Positions 34,547-46,314 of a stretch of DNA of 64,000 nt are shown in pieces (the first letter of the stretch is position 1; each line of letters starts with the position of its first letter). The translations under genes and the position numbers were made by a program. The DNA lies in contig JAUKTV010000005.1 in assembly GCA_030549205.1 (NCBI GenBank), positions 2,604,001-2,668,000 of the forward strand, read 5' to 3'. The DNA is from Apiosordaria backusii. Its lineage: Eukaryota > Ascomycota > Sordariomycetes > Sordariales > Lasiosphaeriaceae. The notes under the pieces are model-generated. The model saw only the letters and a program-made list of their open reading frames with translations, was not told where the DNA came from and searched no databases.

Positions 34547-35586
34547 CTACTTCCTCAGCTTGTTTAGAGACTTGGACGTCCGTCTGGCCTGGCTTGGGTC
34601 ACCAGGGTTGTCAAGCTCCCTTGGAACTCCAAAGGTTCCAGCCGGTAAGATCTCGAATCCCCCATTGACCCTGCGAGAGGATCGATTAAAGTGCAAGTCT
34701 CCCGGGCCAAAAGTCGGCTCTGGAACCGGGATGCCGTGCATTGGTGGCAGAGGAGAATGTGTTCCACTCGGCAATTGCACCGAGAATCCGCTGGGTGTAC
34801 GGGCTGGGGTCTGAAAAGGATCTGGTGGCAAGTCCTGCTCACTTCGCCCGTAGTTTACCTGATGATATATGTGCTTGCCTTCGCGAAGTGGTTTTGGTGC
34901 ATAAAACCTCGAGGTATCCAATGACGCGTTACTCTTCCCGCTCCCACTTCTTGTTGAGAAGTCAGCAGACTCCCCTAAAGACGACGCCGAGCTTTGCTGA
35001 CTAGGCTGGCGTGGACCTTGTCGACTCGACGTGGGAACGTAAGTCTCGCGAGGTCGTCTCGACGATCCATGGCCTTCCAAGCTTCGAAGTGTGTCCTCAT
35101 TCAGACCGCTGAGGGTTTGGAGGAGTGGTCGCTGACTCTCCAAAGAAGGTTGCGAGACTGGTGGTGGTGCATAAGACTGGCTGCTATCCGTCGAACTGGA
35201 CGAGACAAGCTTCGTGGCAGCCGGATCGTCCTCAGATGCAGGCCGTGAAATCCATATCCCGTCAACCTCCACGCCGCCCTGTATCGCTCGAACTCCAAAG
35301 GGGATATCATTCGTTCGCTTCATACTAAGACCCGACCTACGCATCTCCTCCACCCGCAGCCTCTTCTCTTCGTCCAGCAACTCTTGTTTCTTCACCAGAC
35401 GATTATTCCACCATAGCTTGATGAGTCCTGCACAAAATACAGCCACGATTCCCATGGCCAGGATCTGTGGCACATGCCTAGTCAGCAGCTCGCCATCTCC
35501 AAGTAGCATGCGGGTGGGAAAAGAGAACTTACAAAAGTCATCTGCTGCCACAACTCCCAAGAAACAAAAAAGATGCCGTTGGCCAT
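34547..35586 (-). CDS. Small membrane-anchored protein of unknown function
   Basis: I do not recognise a named family. Two exons in reading order, 35533-35586 and 34547-35464, join in phase to 323 residues. The first 18 residues (MANGIFFVSWELWQQMTF) are hydrophobic and run directly across the splice into a membrane helix, ILAMGIVAVFCAGLIKLWW, up to about residue 37. A charged heptad-like segment follows (NNRLVKKQELLDEEKRLRVE), likely a short coiled coil on the cytosolic or matrix side. The remaining 240 residues are Ser/Pro/Arg-rich and disordered, ending SLNKLRK. The splice is well supported by a GTAAGT donor and the reconstruction of a continuous membrane helix. It shares strand with RAD51 and NUP120, but the spacing gives no functional link. 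Confidence 0.78.
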
Positions 35587-37776
35587 TTTTGTTTTGTGTG
35601 CATAGAGCTGTGCCAGATACCGATGAGAATACTGCTAAGTTCGAGGCTGGCTGAATGCTGGAGGCTGACGAGCCTCCAGGCAGGTGGGCTGGAAATATCA
35701 AGTTTTGAGGGGTTGGGGGGATTGGGAGTTGGTGTCTCGGTGGAGAAGTGTTGGATCTGTGTGCACGGCGAAATATTCCACGCTGAACGCCAGCCACAAG
35801 AAGGCAAGGGCGATGTGGACAAGTCTAGGAGTGGAATCCCTTCTGCTTTCCTGTCAAGCAATTGACTAAGTCCCGGAAGTGTCTGGTGGATCAGGTGTGT
35901 CTCTCTTGACTTGCTGGCAAGCGCTGACCCAGGCCGCTCCTTCTTGAAGTTTGTCACCTGGCTCAGATGGGAAACCCGTTGGGTTTCTCAGAGAAAAGAA
36001 ACTGTCAGTTGTTTGCAGCAGACCATCTGAATCGGATTTTCGGACAGATACGAGTGCGTGTAACAGATGAGGGCGGCCTCGTGGTGATTCCCAGGGACAA
36101 CCCAACTTCAATGACTTTGGTTGTGGACGGATAGCGACATTGACAGGGCTGATTCCTTTGAGATATTCTTTCTGCGGATGTTGGAGATACCGCTCCAAGG
36201 GTCGGTGAAACGTGGATCGACCGATGACCGCCCTGCCGGGAAGGGCGACGACGCGACACAAACTTCTTGTGGACGGCAAGACAAGCAACAAAATTGAAAT
36301 GAATCAAACGAGCCACAAGACAGATAATGCCAGAGCTTTTCACTTATCTCGGACGACAAACGAAGAGGCCCGCCGCTGAGCGAACGGTTGAACGAGGTCT
36401 GTCTCCTGATTTTGTACCAGAAACAAGACTGTCTTTCGGGTACCGGCATTCAACAAAACCTAGCGCCGGGGAAGTCATAAAGAGCCCCTCATACACCGCA
36501 ACTCTGCCATCACTTCCGCCAGATGAGCTGACGAAGCTCGTCCTCCCGTCAATCTAGACGCGATCCATTGCAACATACAACCCATCAGCTCTCACACTCA
36601 CCAGCACAAGTGGGGCGTTCCTTGCATACAATGGCCACCTCCAATTCAGCAGGCTAAATACACAACGAACACCTACACAATGTGGTCCAGACGACTGAGC
36701 TGTAAAACCTGGCTCTGGATCCATGATCGGGCGTCAGGGTGGTGGTGGTGTTCGGCTGTGGTGTTGATCATGGCGTGGGTAAGGGGGTAGCGGCCCGAGA
36801 AACTGACAAGTAAACGCACAGGGTGCCAGCAGATAGATTACCTGCAGTCGAAGCTTTGCCCAAGACCTTAGCCTTCGCCAAAAGACTGGTAAATTGCTTG
36901 GCAATTCATCCATATTGCCCGCAGCATCGAACATTCTCTCCTCGGCAATTATTCCCCCTCATTACCCGTAACATATCATGTTGGTAACAGCGAAGCCGAA
37001 TGACGCGGCAAACGCGCTCAAACTCCATCGTGTGGGTCTCTCGACTTAGTTTTAACAATTTGACGATTATCCTCTGAAATCATAAGAACCATAAGCGGGC
37101 AAACTTCAATTCTCAAGAATTGATGGAGCAGCAGCATCGTGCCAAGGGCAGCTGAAGTTGAGGCTGGAAGACCCATGTCATGAGATCCACATCAGCAAAC
37201 GTTGCCAAGGCCATATAGGGCCCAGCCTGAAAAGGGGACAGGGGGCTAGCTTGGCGTGTCACCAGGGCAACCAGTCGTGTAAGTCGTCTCCTTGCCTTCC
37301 TGATTGGAAAGGGGTAGCAGAAAAGTGCAAAGGCTTGAAAGACAATGGTATCAAGGGACGTTCTTACTAATGATAGGCTTTTTATGAAAAACACATTTCC
37401 CACAACACGATCAAGACATGGGTTCATGAAGACGGAAATCGAGATGTCCGACAGGGAAGACCAAAATGATCGAACAGGAACAATACTCCCTGACGCTCTT
37501 TTTTTTCGGTTTGTTTTTTACACAGGCTATGATGAAGGCACCAGGTCCGGATGGTTTGTAAAACTGGCTTTGATCTACTGTAAGTACTACAAAAGAATTG
37601 AGGCAACCCCGCATTCAGAGCCGCACATTGTAGTTGTCCCACGTGGTAACGTTCTTTGACATATGCAGCGCTGCCTACCTATCTACCTAGCTTAACAATT
37701 AGCTCTACCAAGCTGCCCCAATCCATTACTTAACTTACCTCCTTTAACCACACACCATCCATCAATCATCACCAGC
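35587..37776. other. Divergent 2.2 kb spacer, membrane orphan and 2OG oxygenase
   Basis: No supported gene. Several 100-140 codon frames overlap on both strands between 35600 and 36450, without motifs or convincing splice continuations. The last 100 nt before 37777 are rich in CATC/ACCACC, like a fungal promoter. Confidence 0.6.
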
Positions 37777-38832
37777 ATGACCAACCCGTCATCAAACCCC
37801 CCATTCCCCCCAAACCTCCCCTTGGCACCACTAACCACCATCTCCCACTCAAAACTTCTCTCCAACGACTCCATCGAATCATCAAAACTCCTCTCAGCAT
37901 GCAAAAACCAAGGCTTCTTCCACCTCGACCTCCGCACCACTCCGCAAGGCGCGACCCTTCTGTCACAATCCTCCCAGCTTTACAACCTCGCCCAGTCTCT
38001 CTTTGCTTTGCCTCTCGAAACAAAACAGCAATTCGCCCTCCAGAAAGGCGTCTCCCTATTCGGGTACAAACCAGCCGGCACGGTCAAAACCACAGATCCC
38101 TCCCACCGCCCAGATAGCACCGAGTTCTTCAACATAGGCAAAGATGACCTATTTTTCCCTACCTCTCCCGATACACTAGCGACGAAATACCCCTCCGAAA
38201 TCACACCATCTCTGCCACTGTTGAAATCATTCACAAGCAACTGCCACGTCCTCGCGATGGAGCTCTTAACCCTGTTAGCCCAGGAATTACAGCTCTCATC
38301 AGACACCATCTTCACCGACCTCAACAAATTCGACCAGACATCAGGCGATCACATTCGCCTAACCCATACCATCCACACCCCAAATGACAACAAGCTGGGC
38401 CTACCAAGCCACACCGACTTCGGCACCATCACCATCCTCTTCAACTGGCAAGGCGGTCTCCAGATCGAGTCCACCACCGCCCCCAATCAATGGGAATGGG
38501 TTAAACCTCTCCCCGGGCACGCAATCATCAACCTGGGAGACGCCATGAAGATATTCACCAACGGCCTCTTGAAGTCAGCCAAACACCGCGTTGTTCCCCT
38601 CCCTGACAACCAGGAAAAAGCGATGGAGAGATACAGCGTGGTGTATTTCGTCAGGCCTAATGACAATGTTATGATGAAGGCGGTCGACAAGTTTGAGAAT
38701 GACGAGATCCGAGTGAGGGTAGCTGGGAAGTTTGAACCGGTATTGGGGGGAGAAGGAAATAGCAGCAGTACCGGAGAGGTTCTGACAGCTGGGGAGTGGA
38801 TGGTTCAGAGGGCTGTCCAACTTGGCAACTGA
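37777..38832 (+). CDS. 2-oxoglutarate/Fe(II)-dependent oxygenase (isopenicillin-N-synthase-like)
   Basis: Non-heme iron oxygenase that would couple decarboxylation of 2-oxoglutarate to oxidation of an unknown small molecule. The gene is a single exon of 351 residues, complete from MTNPSSNPPFPPNLPL. An N-terminal DIOX_N-like region (CKNQGFFHLDLR; LPLETKQQFALQKG; FGYKPAG) precedes the double-stranded beta-helix. The iron ligands are seen as His212-x-Asp214 (LPSHTDFGTITILF) and His270 (SAKHRVVP), with Arg285-x-Ser287 (ERYSVVYF) to bind 2-oxoglutarate. PGHAIINLGDAMKIFTNGLL is the typical strand before the last His. All catalytic residues are intact. No other biosynthetic genes are adjacent, so the substrate cannot be guessed from context. 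Confidence 0.93.
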   Translation: MTNPSSNPPFPPNLPLAPLTTISHSKLLSNDSIESSKLLSACKNQGFFHLDLRTTPQGATLLSQSSQLYNLAQSLFALPLETKQQFALQKGVSLFGYKPAGTVKTTDPSHRPDSTEFFNIGKDDLFFPTSPDTLATKYPSEITPSLPLLKSFTSNCHVLAMELLTLLAQELQLSSDTIFTDLNKFDQTSGDHIRLTHTIHTPNDNKLGLPSHTDFGTITILFNWQGGLQIESTTAPNQWEWVKPLPGHAIINLGDAMKIFTNGLLKSAKHRVVPLPDNQEKAMERYSVVYFVRPNDNVMMKAVDKFENDEIRVRVAGKFEPVLGGEGNSSSTGEVLTAGEWMVQRAVQLGN

Positions 38833-39914
38833 ATTCTTCTTTGCCGCTGGACTTGAGTGAGACAAGTCGAGAGTGGAATTAGGGTTGTCAGAAGGTCCAG
38901 CTGCGCACGGTGGGATCATTGAGATGGTCACAGAGCATGTTGAGGAAGCAAATGATAATAATCGAAACGGTCGTGAATTCTGCTACGTCAGATCCTATAA
39001 AGAAACTGCCTTTGCTACCCTACGGAGATTCAAACTGGCTGAGGCAGGTGCTCAGGGGACCAAATTGAAGAATACAACAACGATATGATGCTAGTCGTTG
39101 CGAGAAATGTTTACATCCCATTCTTCGAGTGAAGCAAGAGAACGAATGACGCTGACCCCACGATCCAACCAAGTAGATCGGCAGTCCTAGCCCCAAAAGA
39201 TCCACACGTCTCATAGCTAAAGCAATGTCATGACGAATTTGCCTACGGGATCTCCCATTAGAAACGAAAAAGCGCTAGCTAGCTAGTGCGCTGAGTAAGG
39301 CCAAGGACCAGAAAGCAAAATTCTCGTGTAAACCAAACAACGCCGGCTGGCCTCAATGAGGCGTGGAAGAACAGTTCAAGACTAGAAAGGGTCAAAGAGT
39401 CAAGCATCGAGTAGCATCAAGAAGCAGAAAAAAAAAACAAGCAGAAGAAAAGCAAAAACGCCGTTTTGATCTTTCCCAGACAAAATCAAACCAGTTACGC
39501 CAATAGAACCCCCAGTCGAACCATGCTGTGTGGTATGGTAGATCATCCCCAGTGATGATCAAGGCCATATGAAAAGGGTATATATCCTTGAGTGATCGGA
39601 TTGAAGCGAAATGCCCATCGGGCTCGTTGGTTGGTTCGTGTAGTCGTCAAAAGTGCCATCAGTCGCTCTTGTGCGAGTATCCATACATGTCGAGGCTCGT
39701 CTTCCTCAACAAAAAACCCATGTTCTCGTGATGGGTGTTACATGACATGTCGTGAAAATGATGTTGCTATATCCCACAGATGCTGATGACGCTGAAAATG
39801 AAAGCCGTGAAAAAGCAAGGTGCCGCCCGATGTTGACGCCGGATCCGTATGATGATTAGTAGAAAACAAGAAGAGAAGGCGGCGGAGGCGGCGTTGATGG
39901 CTTCGTCGAGTTAT
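38833..39914. other. Convergent 3' region, 2OG oxygenase and zinc protein
   Basis: This 1.1 kb spacer has no supported gene. An A-run is at about 39428-39437 within an AAG/AAC-rich segment. It reads as untranslated sequence. Confidence 0.65.
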
Positions 39915-41382
39915 TTACCGAATGTCGAGTTGAAAGGGTTTGAAGCGGCCTCCTATGGTGGCGCATCGCGGGCATTTCCTGCGAGCACCCTGCTCACCCA
40001 TCAATACGTCGACGCATGCCTGACAGAGACCGCAAATGCACTCGGTGCAAGCATACGATTCTCGTAAGAACGAGACACCCTGGCAGGCGGCGCAATATAT
40101 CTGCGTGTTCTGAGAGGAGAAGCTGGGAGATGAATCGGACAGGCCCCGGGACTCGATGTGGAAGTTGTCTCCGCTTTCGCCGCTCTCGACCGACGGGAAC
40201 GGATCGGGGGCTTCGGCATTGTAAGATGGGGGCGTAAGGGCTTGTTGTAGAGGGGACGCCTGGTAGCTCGTGAAGGCATTGTGGGGGAATGGCGGCAGTG
40301 ATGCACGGGGAATGGAAACGGGAGATTGAGGTACCTGGGTCGTCAGGCGTGGGTCGAACATGGAAGGGAGTTTCAGACTCACTGGAGTTCTGTCCTCATC
40401 AATGTCTTCCGTTGCCGAGGCGGCCGCATCGATCAGGTCCTCCCAGCGCTTGCCAAAATCAGTCGTTGGCTCGACCGAAAGGGCTTTTCTGTCGGCGCCG
40501 CCCGGCATGAGGAGATTGGGGTTAACGTCATTCTGAATTCGACGGAGCCATTCAGCAGCAGCACCCTTGGACTTCCTTCTGTGGTGACTCCTTTTAGATA
40601 TGGACTGCTTGCGCGAACGATTGGGATCTAGGGATCTATGCAGCGGCGGAAGAGTAGATGATCGGCCCGGGGGCGAGTTGGCCATAATCGAAGGTAAAAT
40701 CTCACGGCGCCGGCTCGGATCAAGGCCAGAATACGGCATGCTTGTAACATCGGCATTTGTCAAGTGTATAGGCGGCAACTCGACCGATGTTCTCGGCCTG
40801 CCGCCTTCGTGATCTGAATGCCAGTCCTGTGAAATACAAATTCCAATCAGCATCTGCGCGCGCAAGTGAACGGCAGTTTCCACTCACCCCTTCAGACTCC
40901 CATCCATGCTCGCTCTTGTAGCTGTGCAGCTGCGCCAGAGCGGCTGCGGCAGGATACATGGCGGCCCCGCCAGAATACTCATCGGGGTGTCGCGGGGTGC
41001 CGGGCGCGCTGGATTCATCTCGGCGGTAACCATGCGCAGGTCCTTTGTTCTGATTCAAATGCGCCGGGGCAGAGGTTGGCTGGGTTGTCGGTCGCGGTGG
41101 GGTGTTGATCATGAGCAGAAAGCTCTCCTCGGTTGCAGGCAGCTTGGCGATGTAGTGCTCTGGATGCGCTCTCCGAATATGCTCCTGCATTGAGCGGTAC
41201 CTCTTCTCCTGCAGTCGGGAGCCTTGTCAGCGCGGGCTGCGGTGTCGAGATCAGACGGGAAGACTTACGCCAATGCAGCGCTTCCTGCAGCTGGAACCAT
41301 CTTGATTGTGAAGCGGGCAGACAACCTCATTGTTGGCGTCGGTAATCGAAAAGGACGATGTGAGAGAGGACCTAGGAGGCAT
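39915..41382 (-). CDS. C2H2-like and RING-like zinc-binding protein
   Basis: A conserved-looking fungal protein of unknown function with a zinc-binding region at each end. Three exons in reading order, 41269-41382, 40888-41208 and 39915-40826, join in phase to 448 residues. Residues 1-55 start MPPRSSLTSSFSITDANNEV. They hold VCPLHNQDGSSCRKRC and, across the first splice, EKRYRSMQEHIRRAHPEHYI. This is a Cys22/Cys32/Cys36 cluster followed by a C2H2-type His pair (EHIRRAHPEH). The middle is disordered and Ser/Pro-rich with a basic patch (RSRKQSISKRSHHRRKSKG). Residues 389-448 form a compact Cys-rich module with CAACQG, CTECICGLCQAC and KCPRC, resembling a RING or related treble-clef fold. It could be a transcription regulator or an E3 ligase; I cannot choose. 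Confidence 0.82.
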
Positions 41383-44300
41383 CTTGAGATGCTAACCCCA
41401 CCATGCGATGTCGAGGGGCTCTGGCGGGGAGGTGCTCTCGGGAGGTCGAGTCGATAGGCGATGATAGCGATAGCGACGGGCAATTGCGGTGCTGATAAGA
41501 AGTGAAGCCAAGCAGGCAGTGCGTGTCGCTGTGCTGCGGTTCAATTGAGAGGTCGAGAAAATGCAAGTGCGAAGCTGTTACATTTGGACCTCTTGATTAC
41601 AAGCTGGAAAAAGAATGTTTCTGGGTTTGCGCTTCGGAGGAGAGAGAGCTCCAAGCTCCTTCTTGCAGGTGTAACAAGAGGTGTTTCGAAGAATGGGCGG
41701 GCGGTGGTGGCAATTCCCCTGGGCCTTGGATGGGAGCAAAGACAATGGATGGAACAGCTCGAAGGGAGAGGGGCGGGGATCGAAGCGGGGACCGCCCTCA
41801 ACATCAAGCAATGAGAGCCAAGCACCCCCCAGCACCAAGGATCAGCGAGCAGTGACACGGTGCCGACTTTCTCATTGATGGCTATTGAGCCATGTGCGGA
41901 GGTATCTCTGGCGTCTCCCGCTCCGGAAGCAGCTCTCATTGTTCACGCCCTCTGCTACCTGTTTAGTCCAACCCGTCGTCGGCCAGACTGCCGTGCGTCG
42001 CAAACCCCCTCAACGGCGCCCTGAGCCCAGTCTCTGTAACAAGTACCAGCTAGCAGACACAGTCTGAACAAGCCACGCTTACTGTACCGGGGTAGGATCG
42101 CCTCCGCGCACATCCCGGAGCTGGAGGTGTGGGATGGGATAACGAAGACGGGTCAAGTCCGCAGCTGCTGGCGTCATGTCGTCAAGGCAGACAGGGGAAA
42201 GGCATTCTTTCTCGGGAGTCAACATGGCAGACAAAGCTGCCATCACGCCGTGCGAAGACATGCGAATGCATCAACTAATCCTCGTGGTGCAGATTCAAGT
42301 TGGGATGCCCAGGACTCTTGACCTTGAACCTGGCAAAAGGCTTCTTAGTCTCTCGAGGCGGTCAGGTCAGGTGGTGTCAGGCGCCTCGACGTCTTTCCAA
42401 GGTAGGATGGCCAGAACAAGCGGCGGCTGGGATGATGCGAGAGGCGAGCCTCCGCCCATGTCTGTTTCTAGCCAACAGAAACCGGTTGTTTGAGCTCCGT
42501 GGTTTTCTCTCAACTCACTCAGCTCAGCCACAGGTAGTTTCCTTCAAGACCGATAGATACGGGTTGTATGGATGGACACCTTTCGTATCGGACAGCTGAA
42601 GCACCAGTGGGACGAGACTTTGTTCTGTTTAATCGCCGCTGAATATGACTGACACGGGTTGCTGACAGACTTGACTCGGGTCGAACAACGGGTGACGGGC
42701 CTCCCGGACGCGATCAAGAGGGGTGGGGTGCTTGTCGAGGAAACGAGAAAAAGTGCTCGAGTTTCGAGAAGAGAGCACATGCGTCGACATGATTGGACGC
42801 TGGGACAGCCTGGAGCTGGGGAAGAGCTGGGGACCTCTGCCGAGCTACCCCCATGCAAGGAAGCTTGCCTGGCGAAGCTCCCCGAAAAAGACGGCAGCAG
42901 ACAGAGCTGTGCTTTTTGGGACAGACGCCGTCCAATGGAACCTTGGAAAGCTCTCAAGATCCCGTGCGTAGTTGGTATGCCTGTGCCCATCCTACCAAAA
43001 TAGAATACACGGTGTAGTGGTGTGCCTGGCTCAAACAAAGCGAGATGTGATATTTCATGCATAAACAACAAATCTCTTCGACACCCGATATCCTCGACAA
43101 CTTTGACTCGACAGTCACAAAACGAATGGCAAATGCAGGGGTCCCTAGTTAGACTTTAGGTGTTGATTTAGAGGTGGGTCTGCGGGACAGTGGATAACCA
43201 GACTTGCGGGGCGGCTTTTCACTTTGCCCCTCCCTTTGTTATCGGGTTTATCGATTTTTTGCGATACGTGCTCGATAAGAAATACTTTGAGCTCTCTCCA
43301 ATGTAAACATCCAATTTGAGCATTGGCGGATCACGGATTATCAGTATATCTCCATTCCTCGCTGAGGATACCGGAGTAAGATTCTCCAAAGGTGGATTAT
43401 CAGCCCAACAGCCATTGTTTTTCCAGTTTGGAACCAGCCAGGCTTTCCATGACAGGTGCAGCTGTTGCCCCTCGAAACCACCAGAGCCACAGGTCTTGGT
43501 GGCAACCTGGAACTAGAACACGATCAATGAACCGAGGAAGTAGAGATGAGCTCTTGAGATGCTTGGCAGTGCGAGTAGGCTAGTCAAACCAACGGAAACG
43601 AACAAAAGCCCCGTCGAAGCAAATCTTATCGACTCAACGTCACGAGATTGATCTGCAGGCGCACCACAAGTAACCGCTTGTGAGACAATGCTTGATTCTA
43701 GCCGCCTCACTCTTCTCGGTACTCGGCACCCATTGTCTGATCTTGCTGATTTTTGCTCTGTTGCGTTGTTGATCGGAAGATAAGTAGAAGACTAGGTATG
43801 GACAGTCAAAACCTGAATCTGGCGAGGTTATACTCCTCAAGTCTCAAGGCCTTCGAATATTAAACGAGACGACACGCAAATTGTTCGATCTCCCCAAGTG
43901 GCAAGCATGGGCTAATTGAAGAGGAAGCTTCTCGATGCCGTAGGCATTTTCGGCGAGCTTGCCAGGCCTGTGTGCTATGGTTACCCCAGATTCCGCACAA
44001 GGCGTATATTCCACAGCTCATCCTCATCAATATATCGTACGGCCATCGTTGGACAATTGGAATGCTCATATTACACCTACCGGATGTGTTGTCACGACTC
44101 TATCTCACAGGTACCCTTCCATCCCCCAGCTTTGTATCGACCGATGTTAAGATATCAAAGCCGCAATGGTTGGACACATAAACAGAACAGAATTTAGTGA
44201 AGGACAAGGTGGTGACCAGCCTTTGAGCTTACTTGGCCATAATGGCCTTTTCAGGTATCACGGTATCACCTTTGACCATCGAGGACAAACATGCCAGATC

Positions 44301-44497
44301 CCGCTGGCTTCGCTATAGCTATCCCAGTTGCCGTTCTATGACCCTGTCCACCATGACCACCACCTTGGTTCGAGGCTATCCACTTCCGAGCTTCAAACTT
44401 TTATCTGGCACCGTTGGTTGTTGATTTAACGCTACCGGACCATGAGCGTTGAGCCAAGTCGTGTTCGCCAGGTTGAGCTCTTATCGATAGAAGCTCA
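41383..44497. other. Large gene-free divergent region (3.1 kb)
   Basis: Between the divergent zinc protein and metallo-beta-lactamase-like genes I see no supported gene. Frames of up to 175 codons overlap on both strands at 42100-43070 without motifs. CT/GA-rich patches occur near 42330-42380. Long regulatory or non-coding transcripts are possible but not shown. Confidence 0.55.
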
Positions 44498-45901
44498 ATG
44501 GCTGTCACTATCCAACACCTCAACAGCGACGCCACGTTCTTGTTTACCTTTGAGCCCAGAAGTTATCAACACAGCCAGGCCGTCCCATCCAAGAGCCCGA
44601 AGCCTTTCCGGATCCTTCTAGACCCGTGGATCACCGGGCCAGCCAAATTCATACACCCAAAGCTAGCTAAAGCAACTCACAGACAGCCACCCTGTATCTT
44701 GTCTCTCCTCGAGCTTGCCGAACCAGACCTAATCATCATCTCCCATCATAGCTCCAAACACTGCAACGAAGCTACTCTCCGGCAGCTCCCTGCCATTGGA
44801 ACAAAAACGATAATTCTCACAACTACACCCTCGGCCCGTAAGATCAAGAGTTGGAAATACTTTGAGAAAAGCAGGGTCAGAATCCTGCCCAAATGGGAAC
44901 CTCCAGAGTCAGGCGACCCAAAGACACCAAATATTTTTCGATTCACAGTTCCATCCACACCTCCTGGCGAGCCAGGAGAAGTCACAGTAACCTTCATCCC
45001 CCAAAAGCACGATCTCTTTGGGTTACGCTACGCAGTAGGAATCACCTACCGACCCCCATCACCGCAGTTATATCAGCTTCCACTCCTACCAAAGCTTCGT
45101 AGCAAGTCCCAGTCCAGCCTGAGAAGCACCCGATCAGCAGCTCCCAGCCCACAACAACAACAACACTCGTCACCGCCCCCTGACGACAGACCCATCAGCA
45201 TCCTCTACGCACCCCATAGCATCTCCTATTCAGCCATCCACTCCTACGTGACCAGCCACCTGGTATCAGAAGCCGCCCTCCCTCTGACAGTCCTGCTCCA
45301 CCCATTCAACACCCATCACGAGGTGCCATTTTCCAAACCCCGTGATACCGTCCCATCATCAGGAGTAGAAATAGCAACTAAACTAGCCGCCAAAGTCTGG
45401 ATCAGCGCCCACGATGGCGACCTAGTTCACCGTGGTTTCACCAGCAAATTCTTTACCAGGATCCAAAGAAATCCACACAGCGAGGACCATATCAGAAACT
45501 TTCTTGCCCAAGCAGAGAATGGAGCAAACAAAACAACTGTCGTGGATCTCGAGAGCGGTGAAAAGACCATCATTGAAAGCACGACTAGCAAGAATGGCAC
45601 TGTAGATGAAAGGGAACCACGTCGCAACGAGCAGGAACGGCAACAAATCGAGAACAACAGCACACTCGATGAAGAGTGTGAGAGCTGTCGGAAGGGTGCC
45701 AGCAAGGTGGAGGAAGATCAGAGTCAGAATCTGCCAAAAGTTGGCCTGTCAGACTCTGGCAAAGGCCAGGTCCAGGCCGAGATGTTGATGGGGTCGTGGG
45801 AAAGGTGCAACTGGCGGTCGAACTTGGAACTGTTCTTGAAAAAGGAAGAGGGTGGTCAAGGTGGCAGCCTGACAAAACAGAGGAGTCTTTTTGATAGTTA
45901 G
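44498..45901 (+). CDS. Metallo-beta-lactamase-fold protein with degenerate metal site
   Basis: Single-exon gene of 467 residues from MAVTIQHLNSDATFLFTF. The N-terminal order is that of UlaG-like members of the metallo-beta-lactamase superfamily: a first strand, then ILLDPWITGPAKF (the LxDPW block), then DLIIISHHSSKHCNEATL, where the metal motif HxHxDH should be. Here His83 and His88 remain, while the second His and the Asp are replaced by Ser85 and Lys87. Further family-like strands follow (TKTIILTTTPSARK; EVTVTFIPQKHDLFGLRYAV; RPISILYAPHS). A late block has VWISAHDGDLVHRGF. After residue 360 the protein is charged and low in complexity. It may be a non-catalytic relative or use altered ligands. 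Substrate unknown. Confidence 0.78.
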   Translation: MAVTIQHLNSDATFLFTFEPRSYQHSQAVPSKSPKPFRILLDPWITGPAKFIHPKLAKATHRQPPCILSLLELAEPDLIIISHHSSKHCNEATLRQLPAIGTKTIILTTTPSARKIKSWKYFEKSRVRILPKWEPPESGDPKTPNIFRFTVPSTPPGEPGEVTVTFIPQKHDLFGLRYAVGITYRPPSPQLYQLPLLPKLRSKSQSSLRSTRSAAPSPQQQQHSSPPPDDRPISILYAPHSISYSAIHSYVTSHLVSEAALPLTVLLHPFNTHHEVPFSKPRDTVPSSGVEIATKLAAKVWISAHDGDLVHRGFTSKFFTRIQRNPHSEDHIRNFLAQAENGANKTTVVDLESGEKTIIESTTSKNGTVDEREPRRNEQERQQIENNSTLDEECESCRKGASKVEEDQSQNLPKVGLSDSGKGQVQAEMLMGSWERCNWRSNLELFLKKEEGGQGGSLTKQRSLFDS

Positions 45902-46314
45902 TGAGGTGGACTTTATGAAAGGAGTAATTGCTTTCTTTTTTGGTAGCCACATAATCTTTTGATAATGATAATCTTCACATCAACTAGGTATCACTCCATC
46001 TTATTCAGTGTATCAATTCTTGCTGTTGTTATTTCACGAGTCAAGTTCTGTCGATGAAGCAAAGCAATAGCTATATGTCTTGAGTCCTCATCTTGCTTGC
46101 TCGCCTTGCCCGTTGACCTCATGAATAACGTAGAGAAAGAAAAAAAACACCAAAGCAACGAGATGATCAACCACTTCTTTGCCCGTGTTGAAAAAAGCTC
46201 TTAAACCATCGAAAAAAAGCCAAACAAATGGAGAGCATGCTATGCCTCAAAGCTACACAAAGATTAAAACCTCCCGCCCACATTACCCACCAGCATATCT
46301 GTCTTGACAGAGAT
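45902..46314. other. Convergent 3' region, MBL-like and penta-EF genes
   Basis: This 413-nt AT-rich spacer with A-runs at about 46138-46147 contains no gene. Confidence 0.7.
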
